Of a DNA stretch of 64,000 nucleotides, positions 23,885 through 36,800 are shown in pieces. Both the position numbers and the translations under genes were made by a program. The first letter of the stretch is position 1; the number at the start of each line of letters is the position of its first letter. The stretch is from Acholoe squamosa (lineage: Eukaryota; Annelida; Polychaeta; Phyllodocida; Polynoidae). The stretch lies in assembly GCA_949317995.1 (NCBI GenBank), contig OX439042.1, forward strand, positions 12,627,174 through 12,691,173. Reading direction: 5' to 3'. The notes beneath the pieces are model-generated. The model searched no databases. It was given only the letters and a program-made list of their open reading frames with translations, and was not told the origin of the DNA.

Positions 23885-24396
23885 CAGTGGCGGATAGAGG
23901 ATTTTGAAAACGAGGGGCTCGCCCTTTGTTTGGTAATTTTGGCTTATTTTGGGGGTTAAAAGGGGCAAATAAACTTTTAACTATACGCAAAATGGATAGG
24001 GTCTAAACCATCCACCACTGCCCCAGCCACATTGAGGGAAATGGAAAAGATGTGCAGAAAAAACTGCACACTGTCAAATTTAAAACCTGCCACCTGGGGC
24101 TTTTTGTAAAAACTACACTGGTTCACTGCTATAGGCCGTGTGTTCGCAGACATGATCCACCCATCTCACATTTTACCGTGAGAAAGTGGCCAGCCTTGCA
24201 TTAACGCTATGCTTTGTACATTTCAAGAACAGCAGCACAGCAAGACTTTGACACCGCTTTGGCTGGGAATGGGGAGTGGCATGTTGATTTCAACACCAGA
24301 AGGCGGGGGCGTACCCCCTATTCTGAGCAAATTTTGGGATCCAAAATATCTAATTAAACTCTTGGGGAAAATTGCCCCCCTCGAAATCGGCCACTG
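23885..24396. mobile_element. Inverted-repeat element with hAT-like CAGTGGCGGAT end
   Basis: The left end is CAGTGGCGGATAGAGG and the right end reads TCGAAATCGGCCACTG, its imperfect reverse complement. CAGTGGCGGATCCAGG-type ends are common on hAT-like elements of marine animals. No transposase frame and no clear 8-bp target duplication remain. Confidence 0.5.
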
Positions 24397-24479
24397 AATA
24401 ATGGAGTGCTATTTTAAGTCATTGAGCCTAAAAGATGTAGATCTACATACAATTTGTGGGGGTGTGGATGGGGGGTCCC

Positions 24480-24700
24480 CCATGTCACATGTCGATTTTA
24501 AGAAATGGTCATGTCACATGTCACTTGGATCCCTATGTCCCATGTCACCTCTAAGAACCTATCATGTCCCATGTCGATTTTAAGAAAGCACCTATGTCAT
24601 GTCCCTAATATTTTGCGTCATGTCACTAAGGCCCATGTTACATGTTGATTTTAAGAAATGGCCATGTCACCATGTCGAATTTGTTGGTCCACACCCATAT
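24480..24700 (+). repeat. GTCATGTC..GTCGATTTTAAGAAA dispersed repeat (copy)
   Basis: The word TGTCGATTTTAAGAAA recurs four times, spaced by ATGTCCCATGTCAC-like text. The reverse-strand version TTTCTTAAAATCGACA recurs at 39770-39930, 62700-63150 and 63530-63745. Confidence 0.65.
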
Positions 24701-24943
24701 TTGTCTCATGTCAAAAGCTGTCACCTTGATGGGAGACTTGTGAGAACGTATGGCACGTGCCACGGCTATTGTGTTCGCTACAGCTGGCTAACGCCCAAAC
24801 ATATGTCAAATACTCATCTGTTATTTTTTAATATCTATGTTTTCTAGGATATGTAGCAGCAATTGCGTTTTGTAAGGTCCATAATTTAACCATTGGTGAT
24901 ACATATATGCTTTTGTATTTAGGTAGTCCCATAAAAGGTCCTA

Positions 24944-26159
24944 CCCAGCAAACACGCCTGTACCGGGCCAGTACTGACATTGTAATGGCATGTAATGGCA
25001 GTAACAGGCCAGTACTGCCAGTACCTATAGCTATAGCCATTACATTACCGCTCGATTAGTTTCCAACCACACCACAAGATGTCCCCAGTGCTTGTATTAC
25101 AATAATATGGTATTGAGATGTATAACTTTTCTTTATGAGTATATGGCCAAAAACTTCTCTGCTTAGGACAAACTTGTTTAGCATGGAACAAATTTCATTG
25201 GAAACGTACTGGGCTTTAAGTTTAAAACCAAATATCGTAAACAATGGTAGGATAGAAAGCATGTCATTCCAAACACCTTGTGTGTGTCTGAAACAGATCA
25301 CATAAACCACAAACTCTGAGATAGATGGCCAAGTCGGGAGGCGTGGTGCAGTCGGTAGCGCGTCCGCTCACAGGCCGTAAGGTCGTGGGTTCGGTTCCCG
25401 GCCCGGCCGGGGCATAGTGGTGGTTCCAAAAGTCGCCGTAAGGTGTCGGTTGAGTTCCTCCCTGCTCTGGCTAGGCTGTGCTGGAAAGTCTCTCGGCGGT
25501 CATGGCAGACAAATGACTTGAAACAGGCCTGTCCATCTCTCACTATGCCTATGTAGTGACGGATGTTAAAGAACCATTGCCTTGGTAAATGTGTAGGGGC
25601 GTGATTTCTACCTTCCCATAGATGCGGTCACTATCATCCCCCTCCCCATTAGACTAGGGTCCGGGCATGCAACGCCACAAGGGTAATCTCACTTCGGTGT
25701 GGATACAACCCGCGGGACCTCTCACCCTTGAGTGTCGGCCGCAAGGAAGGCACGAGGTGAGATAAAATTCGTAAGTAAAGTAATAGATGGCCAACTTTAA
25801 TACACACTGCATCTGGGCTCTTCCCCAATAGGGTAGAATGTGAAGGAAAGCCTTAATGTGGGGCCTTTAAATGTGCTGAACTATGATAATTATACACTTT
25901 TCATTTTACATTGCATATATCATACCTATATATTGGCATACACAATCGGGCCAACACTGGGCCTGTGCTGGCATGCCAGCATAAAGCCAGTACTGGCCCT
26001 TAAATAGCCCAGTACTGGGCCAGTCATGTTTGCCAGTTGTGGCCCGGAAGAAAGCCATATTGCACTTTTTTACTGGGCCAGTACCGTATTGCCAGTAGTG
26101 GCCCAATACTGTTGCCATTATTGGCCCAGTACCGGTCCAGTACAGGCGTGTTTGCTGGG
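24944..26159. mobile_element. TIR element with TA duplication, split by a SINE
   Basis: The left end CCCAGCAAACACGCCTGTAC and the right end GTACAGGCGTGTTTGCTGGG are perfect inverted copies. TA flanks both (24942-24943 and 26160-26161). Subterminal GGCCAGTACTG / CAGTACTGGCC words repeat several times at both ends. The SINE at 25333-25782 is inserted within it, so the element was about 750 bp before that event. No transposase is seen. Confidence 0.8.
25333..25782 (+). mobile_element. tRNA-derived SINE, full length, 12-bp target duplication
   Basis: The A box TGGTGCAGTCGG (25344-25355) and B box GGTTCGGTTCC (25388-25398) form an internal RNA polymerase III promoter in a tRNA-like head. A tRNA-unrelated body of about 350 bp follows. 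Perfect direct repeats ATAGATGGCCAA flank it (25321-25332 and 25783-25794), proving insertion by target-primed retroposition. The tail is AT-rich without a pure A-run. Confidence 0.9.
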
Positions 26160-27755
26160 TATACATCTCAAGGTGTCACAGCAGTATTCTGCCCCAGTAA
26201 ACCTAGGACAGCTAAATAGTCCTAACTAAAAACAGTGTTTTGCTTGGCATAATCAGTGCCAGGGGGCCTTATTTTTATCACAGATTAATAATTTTGGTAC
26301 CAGAAGAAAGGTAACGATTTGGGGGGGGGGGAGTTGCAAAAAAATGTTTGGTCACCATGGAAACCTATTGTGTCAGAGAGGGGTCCAAGGTCACATTTGT
26401 GACCTGTCAGGGGCGCCTGTATCATTTAATTTATTCAACATGGTGGTTTCCATGGCAACTGGTGCAGTTGTATTTGCAAAGGATCTGACTCTGTTATGGT
26501 TGACCATGCTAAAAAAAATCAAGAATGATTTCAGCTTTAATTTAAGCCTTTATTTATGAAGCCATCAAATTAGAACCCGATTGACGCCAGTTTTATGGTG
26601 GAAGATGGGGGGAAATCAGAACATCCTTGGCCCTATTAGTGCCGTGACACCTCAAGAGAGCCCTCCTGTCATCATTTTGTTATGGACTATATATAATGCT
26701 TGGCGCATGCACTGTATGAGGTGTGTTTAGGTTCTGAATATGTTTTAGGTCTAGACATATTTGAGGTGTATACATACATATTGGCTGCTGGTCGCATATG
26801 TTGAACTATAGCCAATGCTCCAGTTTTGGTGCATGTTGCCTGCGATAAAGCTTTTCCATATTGTTCTATTGACGCAGGTCCACTTTGCAACATAGGGTGC
26901 AATCTTGAGCTAGTTGCATAAAAATAGATGCACATGGAGGGAGTTGTATGGTCTGTTGCATAGTGGACCCTATTATAGAGATCATCGTTCCTGAAATCGC
27001 TTGAAAAGCAAAATTTGATGTGATCCGCTAAAAGGGGTTTTATTGCAGAGTACAATAAGGCCCCCTTTCCCAGTACATGTCATATGATTATCATCCATGA
27101 TTTAGTCTGATGCAACTGCAAACCCAGTGCAATCTCAAGTTGCAAAAAGGTTTAGTCTCACAGTGGACTTTGGCCTTATCTGATAATGCTTACATTTGGT
27201 GTTGAGGAGACAAACATAAAGATACCACAATGCAGTTCAAAATGTAAACAATAGCACTGAGCACTGCAAGTGGAGCCCCGGCTAAAGGCCTATAGGACTG
27301 CAGTAAGCTATTAGACTATTATTTCTAGGGGGTTGATTCTTATTGACCCTTCCAAATCTGATCTGAAAAAGGTGCTGATTAAAGAATTCAATAATTCTAT
27401 TTGTTTTCCTTCAGGGCTATATATTTATCACAAAAGAAAAAAGATCCAAAGTAGCTGCCAAAATCTCAGAATCCCATCTCCCATGTTTTAAACATTGCTT
27501 GAAATTCAGTTTTAACTTCACATACCCCACTTATGAATGAGAACTACACTCTGTAATGATACTGATATTACTTAAAGTTGACAGTCAAGAGGTATTGTTA
27601 ATTTCCCTGCTCTATTATTGAAACAAATAGTTGAATAATTCTAGATGTCTAGCAACACAGTGAGTAATATGCTACATGCTTATAATTGCAGTCTCAAATA
27701 TTTGATATGTGTGTGATTTAAACCTGTGAATAACTGATAAAATGTATAATTTCAG

Positions 27756-27805
27756 CACCATGTGGATAATAGCAGTGGTGGCGCTGGCTGTGGTCCTGGT
27801 ATCAG
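27756..27805 (+). CDS. Peroxidase coding exon 1: start and signal peptide
   Basis: Acceptor TTTCAG precedes CACC-ATG (27760). It codes MWIIAVVALAVVLVS, a hydrophobic secretion signal, and ends in phase 1 at GTAAGG. The acceptor shows that a non-coding exon lies upstream. Confidence 0.85.
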
Positions 27806-30800
27806 GTAAGGACTTTATGATACTTTTTTTGCTGAATTGTTTTATTCAAGAGGATGTTTCATGCTATGCTGGACATGTACGGGATTAGGTATAGTCTGAT
27901 AGCTTCAGTATCCTTTAAACAGTGCATCCCCGTTTTGTCCATCTGATTTCTTTAAAAGTGGTTATTTGTAAATTAGATAATCTCCTCCTGAAGATTATAC
28001 TGTCATAGCACATAAATTGCAGAACCACTTTTATTAACATTATCATAGTAGGCAGGAGCAATGCCTTGGGGGATAATTACCAATTACTTTGGTGAACCTT
28101 AATAGGATACAATATAGATAATGAGATAATAACCAGGACACCTGGTGCATGACAACGGTACTACAACTTCTGCCTCTAGGCCATACTAGCAGCCAGCACA
28201 GATTGGCTGAAATCCTTCACTGGTACTGTGGGAATTTGGGTCTGGTGTGACCTATATCTGACTAGATTTTTCTACCTACGCCGCAGTGCGGGGAAAATGG
28301 TGAAAGTAGTCCTGGCCAACAACCCCACTGTGTCACAGAAGGATTTGCCCGAGAATACAAGCTGGGGTTAGTTTGGTTTTAGGCCTTCACCGAAGCTGAA
28401 AAAGAAGGGGGGGGGGCAAATTCCTGAAAACTGAAATTATAACCCCCTAAACTTCATTTAGGTCCATGTCAAAGGTGAAGGCAGAATAATATGGCGAGGT
28501 AGTTGTATCTAAATAGATTAATCATTTATTCCATCTGAGGACTGTACATTGCCTTTAATAGAGAAACAATTGACATGATGAGTTCTGAAAATGGACAAAC
28601 AAAATAATTTTCTCATTTATTCGTGGAGATCTTAAACTCTGTTGGGGGGATGAATCAGCCAGTGGGACCTCTTAAAGGTCTTTGCTCTTTGCAATATTAA
28701 TATACAATATCAGTACCTGAATGCATCTCACTGAGTAATTCTCGGGCATATTGCCTCCAAGGCCATGCTCCTTCGTTATAAGGGAGAAGTCATTGCTTAT
28801 CAACAGGGGGAGTGGTAGGTTTTTTTTCGATCGGAAGCCCAACATTTTTTAAACCCCATTGTAAACAGCGGTCAGAATCTTTTGTGACCCCCCACCCCCA
28901 TGCTGAAGGCGCAGATAAATTGAAGCACCTCTTTGATCTGTAGTAGCATGCTGGCTTATTTTGCCCCTAAGGAGGGGTCAAAGGTTTTTCCATCCCTCAA
29001 ACCCATTACCCCCTGTTAATAAATAATGACCACTTCCTAATGATGCAAAGCAATACAGTGAGGGTGAGCAACTAGGCAGAACTGCATTCAAGTATCAAGG
29101 TGACCCTTATAGGGCCTTGAACAGCCCTATACGTTGGTATACATACATCCCTAGTGACTACGATTTGATGATCTATACTTCATCTCCCACCAGGTGGCAT
29201 AATGAGTCATTCCCTATCTCTCCTCAGGTGCATCAGACGAGCTGCCATCTGACTACTGCTCAGACCAGCGAGCCGGGAGTTACAAGCGACATCCCAATGA
29301 CTGTTCACGATACGTCAGCTGTTGGTCGCCCACTAACTTCTTTATCCAGTCTTGTCAGCCTGGATTGTTATATGATGAACGCTCTGGTCTATGTAACTAT
29401 GCCAGTCTCGTGAACTGTGAGAGTTCTCCAAGACCACCCCTGCCACCAACGAGGCGCCCTCCAGCGGTGTCGCAGAGGAGTAATTTCCTCAATGAAGTGT
29501 CAGTGACCCATCGCAGGACGACACCAAGAAAACCAGATGTGGTGAGGAATATACCAGGAATGATGCATGCGGTGCATCAGGACGATCTGTCACGCTTCGT
29601 TCGGCCGGTCACAGCCCCACCTCCAAGCGCAAGGGTGAACAACGGTTAGTATCATGATCAAAGATATTATATAGGGAGTTAATAAAGCATGTCAAAGAGT
29701 TATGGAAATGCATTGCTGAAAAAAAAGTGAAATTGAATTCAGATACTTATAGTTTTCAACTCCAAAATGTATAGAATGAATCGGTTGGGGGGGGGGTCAC
29801 TCACTACCTTTTCCATGTATGAACAAACCCTCATGAACAGATGAAGGAAAATTTGGTTACCCTTCTAGTATAAAAGGCAAAATAACTCCAGAAAGTGTTA
29901 TTCAGGGAATATTCCTGAAATCCCTGAAAATACCATAACTGCATTCATGCATCACGACGAGCAATGGGCATGATGCATTAATGCATCAGCAGCCCTTAAA
30001 GGGCGAACCTTTCCAAACATTATAAGTACCTTTTTACCAAGTGGGATACCTGCTGTTGCACAATGCTGCTATCTTGGTGAGTTCTACAGCTCCACTCAAC
30101 ACATGAACAAACAATACACTAACCAGGCTTAGTCACACTGAGTCACACAAAAGTCCAAAACAACTAACTATATAATTTGCCCATTTATACAGATTTACTG
30201 CAATAAGAGCTCTCCTAACCTTGATGACTGGAATATCGACAAAATCAGGAAAAGGTCTTAAAAAATGCCCTAAAAATGCAAATTATTTGAAGGAGACATC
30301 AACTACGGTCATATGTGTAGAGGCAGGGAGAAAGGGTGCTCCATGCTAAAAGTCATCTTTAAAATTCAAATCACTAGCTTTACAGTGATAAATTGGATGA
30401 GAAGATACTCCTGTTAGTTTTGGAGGAATGGCTTGCTAAATATGAGATATATAGCTAATTAGCATAATTTATGCTAATTAGCTAAATTAGCATAATCTTT
30501 TATTCTTTTGCCCATAACATTTGATCTAGAAATGGTATTTTCATTCTGTTTTCACCATTGTAAACCTTGTGGAATGTTCCTTCAAATTTATTTTCCTATT
30601 TAGAATGAACATCATGTTTCCCTGGTAAAAGAGATAAACAAAAATGCCTATTTTGGCCCAAAATCATTCTTTTTCACATGCCAAATTTGGAACCTTTTGA
30701 ACCAAAATACAACGTTTTATCCAAAGCCACTAAATTCTCCATCAAAAAGTAGCCTTAAAGCTGTAGCTCTTGGACCATTTCAGGTCCTGATGGGTAGCTA

Positions 30801-33800
30801 TCTTCTTTGGAGAGGTGGGTTCAACCTTCCCCAAGGAAACCCGATGAACCTAATTTGACAGATGCATTGATCAGAACCAAAGTCATGTCTTTTTTAATAT
30901 TCAGGTGACTTATAGTATCTGTCAAAGTTGGGTGTAATGCCTAAACAAGGGTGCTGCTTATACACTTAAGCGGAAAACAAACATAGCGCGTCGCGTGCAA
31001 GCGGAGGGCAGTAACCATGCCAATGTACGCGTCAGAAAACCCCTACCAGGCATTATCTGATGCGTGCACGCGTGGGTCCGCGCGTCAGGAAACGCGCTTT
31101 GTTTGTTTTGCGCTTTAGTTTTACAATATATCCATTATCGTGTGATTTCTTTCTCTTGTCATTGGCCCAGACACTTTTCAGTACCTGTATCGTATAGTAA
31201 ACCTAACAATATTTTAAGAACCCCAAATCACTTTGTGATACATGTGGGCTGTCCAGCTCAGCGTCGGAATCCTGCAAGATGCACAGCAGCATTGACTAGC
31301 TATTGGCAATAACATTGATACCCAACACCATACCAAGAGGCCAGTAGGTGATTTGCAACTTCTGCCAATGCTTCAACATTACCCTATTATCATATTCTCC
31401 TATATAATTATGCTAAGCTGGGCAGAACAGATACCCAGCAAAATGAGTTTGGTTCCCCATGCTTTTAGCTATCCAAAAAAGCAGTGTCTGGTTTACTCTC
31501 CAAGATTGGTATTCAGACTTGATTTGGGCCCAAAGACTATTCTACAATTATAATGTGATATCTTACATCCTTTCCTATACCAGGACCAGACTGCAGGAGA
31601 GACGGTTTATACCCCGATACCTCAGATTGTAGTCGGTACTACATCTGTTCCTATGGCCGCGCTCACAAATTTAGGTGTCCTGGAGGAACTTACTTCCATC
31701 CCGAGCTACTCCGCTGTGAATTCCTCTCCGGGTTTGGAAACCATGTATGTGCTGGTCTCAACCAGAGTCCACAAACACCCACTCGCAGGCAGCCACTGAC
31801 ACGCAGACCAACACCAACTCGTAGTAGACCAACATCTACTCATAGTAGGCCAGCGACCCGCCCGGCAGCAAAGGCCACTCATACTAGGCCATCTGGTAGG
31901 GTCACATCTGGTGGTAGGCATCAACATTTTTATTTTTTTTTTACTTCTTGTTTTCTGTTGTTGTTTTTTGTATTTCTTTGTGAATCCTTCTCAATCTGTC
32001 TACTAGGAAGTCTGATAAGCTTAGATTCCTCATAAGAAGGTCAATTCACAAGATCACAGATAATAATAGTATTTTGAATTCCTGCTTCATAATTGAGATG
32101 GCCATTTGGGAGTTATTCCTTAACATACTACGACCACAAGCTGTACAAAGGAATCTCACTGGCATTTGAAATCGTTGAGCTGTGCGTGATTGCATTGAAA
32201 TGACCTCCTGGGGATTTCTATTACAGGACTCTTCAGAGCAGTCGTAGCAGTGTAGGTGACAGCAACTGAATTGCTGCTGTTATCTGGCTATCAGACCTTG
32301 TGAACAAAAATCCTGCATGGCATCATCACCAATGCTACAAGCATAGGGGCCCTCGTTGATTTCATCCAGGCCATAGCTATGCCTCTTGAATACTCAAGAC
32401 AGTCACTCACTCAAGACTTTCATTAAGTAGATTCTGAATGCTTGCAAGGACTTTCCAGCAAGCAATGCATGTGGTACTCATGGACATCGGCAATATTAGA
32501 TCCATGCTTTTTGATTATCATCTATAACCTTCATAAGCATGTTATCTGTACCAAAACTGTGGAAACTAAAAAGACAGACTATTAACCCACTGTAATTCAA
32601 AAAAGAGTTGAATGCTTCTCTCTCAAAAAACCCCACATTTTTTTTCTATTTTTATCAGATATGTTGGGTGCGATTGCTGACTTCATGTCGGAGAGTATAA
32701 AAATGGCCAAGGACAAAGTGAAAAAGGCGGTTAAGATGGAGGCCATGACAGCCGGAGGACGAGGTAAGGACAAACTTTAGTTGCAGATTTAGATGTAGGG
32801 CAGAGTAGTCCATGTAGTCTAAAGCTTATTTATCTGTTTTAACCTAGAATTTAGCCATAATTATGGGATAGATAAGCAGCGTGTCCCCTCCTTTTCAAAA
32901 TCCTGAAACGTGTAAAAGGAAAAACAGATAGTCATGTTAAGGGCTGATTCCACTAAGTCAGTCACTTCCATTTGCTGCTGAAAGTGCTAGCTGCACTGTG
33001 TGGAACAAGTCTATTTTCAAGAGCTGAATAATTTCTACGTGGTCAATGTATGGAAACAATTGTCTGGTTAACAGAAAATGGGCCTGACCGACGAAGTGGA
33101 ACCATCCCTTAATCTAACGATTTTTGCCCACACAAAAGGAAAATCCGTCTAATAAGCAAAAAATGGTGTAAATGCTATTGACCAGTTCCTCTCTCCTATA
33201 TCTATCCATTAGCTGGTCAATCTGCATTCAGCGGTGTTGCGGGTTTTCTCGGCTCTAACAAGGTTGTTAAGAAGATGTCGTTGGCTGCAGAGGAACAGCT
33301 TGAAGTGCTCAAAATTATCAAGGATGAGTAAGTATATGGAATAGAACTTTAGTTATGTGCAGATTGAATTAGAATTCAAACGTCTGACCATGTTATACTG
33401 CCATAGCACTTTATGACTCACATTTTGTCATCCTGGTACGTGAACGGAGGAAAGCTCACTCCCCATGTGCACAGCTGCAATTGTGTATCATGCTTCTTTA
33501 TGGAGAGGAAACATACAGTCCTGAAGATTTGACATGATGGACCAAAGCAGTGCTAGAAAGCATAACGAGTACTGCAGTGCATCGTGACAATAAATGAACA
33601 AAATAAGTCTGCAGGCATTATAAGCTATCAGAAGATTAATAAGCATAGAAATAACCATAACCCTAAGGAATGGCACTATTATAAGTCATACAAACTAGGA
33701 ATGTTCAGTAAATTTCGCTGAGCTGCCTTTTGCATGCTTGGTGGCTCTTTATCAAGGAAAAGACGTACCTTGCTTAGCAAATTATGTGACCATCCACTGA

Positions 33801-36800
33801 CCAATAAGGGCACCGCAAACTTTTCGGTGGGTCCCCCAAATTCATTGACAATCATGTTGAAATTCACCGTGCTAGCCCCCCTTTAAGCAAGTCAAATGAT
33901 TTCCAGCTGACCTGAAGGCCAAATTACACCAACTGCTTTATCATTACCATATTCACCATTTTCCTATTCCAGGTTCCACTTGTCTAAAGATGAAGTGAAG
34001 CAGGTGATGGACAAGATGCATTCCCCTCTCGGCACCAACCCATCACGTGTCGTTCCGGACACACCTCGTGAACGAATCAAGATGGACCTGGATACGTGCC
34101 CATACCCTAATGAGGACCGCCGTTCCAGGTGTCAATCCTCCTCCCGCTACCGCACCATTGACGGCTCTTGTAACAACATCCAGCACCCCCTCTGGGGCCG
34201 CTCCATGACTCCGTTTGCACGATTCTTGGATCCTGACTACTGTGACAGTGAGTTTTAATCATTTCTGCATTATCCAACCCTTAAAAGAGGCCTCCATAAT
34301 GTCCAAAAGACCCTGTTTCTAGAGACCCATAAGGCAAAACACACTGCAAAAAAGGTGTTTAAAGATACACACCAAATTTTCTCAACACCAACATTTAAAC
34401 ATCTAAACACTGGAAGTGTTTAGGTGTTTAGCTTTTAAACACTTATTCTCAAACACCTAAACACTGAAGTGTTTAAGTGTTTAGCATTTAAACACTTGGT
34501 TAAACACTTCCTAGTTAAACATGTTTAAAATTGAACGCGTTTAACACTTAAGAAGCGTTGAGAAAAATGGGACAAATAAGTGTTTAACCAAGTGTTTAAC
34601 TTCTAAACACCAGTGTTTAATCCCTAAACACTGTTTTTACAGTGCAGGGTAGCTTTTTATGAAAAAAAAAAAAATTGTGTTTTTTAGGGCCAATTATGGT
34701 GAAACGTACATTAACCTTGCCTGTGCTGTCCACACGTCCAAAATCATTTCCTTCTCGAGATTTACAAGGCAATTCTTAGTGAAATGATGTGGGTAACATC
34801 CAGTGTAATTTGCATTCTCCTTACTTTAACCACCAAAGGTCCATAAACTCTATCATCAAAGTCTCTGAAAAGTCACCATTTCTTGCTGTATTGGTTTCTA
34901 GGTGAAACCTGCTGGCCCTTAGGGAATGTATGAGCCTGGTAGGGTAAGATAGCCCTGGTGAGTAACTTACATTAATGCAGAATAATGTCCTTTAACCTTT
35001 AAAGGCCAAAACTATATTACTGCATCATACCCATTGGTTCGCATGATGCACGAATGCAGGAACCCACCAGGGCTACACTCATACATTATGCCGACCCTAT
35101 GGGGTTGATACACTCCCTGAAACTAGGTATGATGCTCCAATCCCACCAGGGCTACACTCATACATTATGCCGACCCTATGGGGTTGATACACTCCCTGAA
35201 GGGAGGTATGATGCTCCAATCCCACCAGGGCTACACTCATACATTATGCCGACCCTATGGGGTTGATACACTCCCTGAAACTAGGTATGATGCTCCAATC
35301 CCACCAGGGCTACACTCATACATTATGCCGACCCTATGGGGTTGATACACTCCCTGAAACTAGGTATGATGCTCCAATCCCACCAGGGCTACACTCATAC
35401 ATTATGCCGACCCTATGGGGTTGATACACTCCCAGAAGGGAGGTATGATGCTCCAATCTCACCAGGGCTACACTCATACATTATGCCGACCCTATGGGGT
35501 TGATACACTCCCAGAAGGGAGGTATGATGCTCCAATCCCACCAGGGCTACACTCATACATTATGCCGACCCTATGGGGTTGATACACTCCCAGAAGGGAG
35601 GTATGATGCTCCAATCCCACCAGGGCTACACTCATACATTATGCCGACCCTATGGGGTTGATACACTCCCTGAAACTAGGTATGATGCTCCAATCCCACC
35701 AGGGCTACACTCATACATTATGCCGACCCTATGGGGTTGATACACTCCCTGAAACTAGGTATGATGCTCCAATCCCACCAGGGCTACACTCATACATTAT
35801 GCCGACCCTATGGGGTTGATACACTCCCAGAAGGGAGGTATGATGCTCCAATCTCACCAGGGCTACACTCATACATTATGCCGACCCTATGGGGTTGATA
35901 CACTCCCAGAAGGGAGGTATGATGCTCCAATCCCACCAGGGCTACACTCATACATTATGCCGACCCTATGGGGTTGATACACTCCCAGAAGGGAGGTATG
36001 ATGCTCCAATCCCACCAGGGCTACACTCATACATTATGCCGACCCTATGGGGTTGATACACTCCCTGAAACTAGGTATGATGCTCCAATCGGAATGATGT
36101 AATGTCCTTTTGTTGTCATGATGCCAAGGACAAATCATAGAATGGAGTGTAGCAATACAACATAAACTATTAAAACGCACCAGTAATATTCAACTTTTAC
36201 AGGATCCAAGTTATCTCAACTTTGGGATTAGAGGTACATCAATATGCATCAGAGTATATTGCATACGTTGAAACATAGTCATGGGGTCTTTACGATGGAG
36301 TACATACACTTAACATATCATTCCCTCTTCACTACATGAACATTTTACCTGCAGATGGCTCGTACCGTAATCAATCACCACGACTGTCCTATAATATGCA
36401 TGCCAATGTCAGTTTCATGACACTATGTTGGTATCCTCCATATCAAAGACATTGACTGATCGATAATGGCATCCTCCCCACAATCTGTGTAGAGAGTCTG
36501 GCCAGTCAGATCCCATGTTAAAGAATGTGTGTACATCCGATTCCCGAATCCATATCTGTCGTATCCTCCAAAAGCGATTTATCATCTGTGCTTTTCAGCA
36601 ATTAACATTGACGTGTACATTTCCTTCACTATTTGACTTCAGAACATGAAGAGGGATGCTACTTTAATTTTTTTTTTTCAATGCAACACAAAATTTTGAC
36701 ACTCAAGATTTACATCAAGGTTTCATGTACTTGATTCCATGACGATGTACTTGATTCCATGTACATTCCATCACACATATTGCCCATGTCCATTGTCAAA

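Noticed and set aside
25340-25405. A free-standing tRNA gene
   Set aside because: The tRNA-like head continues into a long body and the whole is flanked by a 12-bp duplication, so it is a SINE.
26687-27055. 122-codon minus-strand open frame
   Set aside because: No recognisable domain; composition is like the surrounding non-coding DNA.
35054-35266. Open frame in the 79-bp array
   Set aside because: Repeat translation only; the period is not a multiple of three and the frame soon closes.
34990-36105. CRISPR-like regular array
   Set aside because: Units are direct tandem copies with no unique spacers, in an animal intron.
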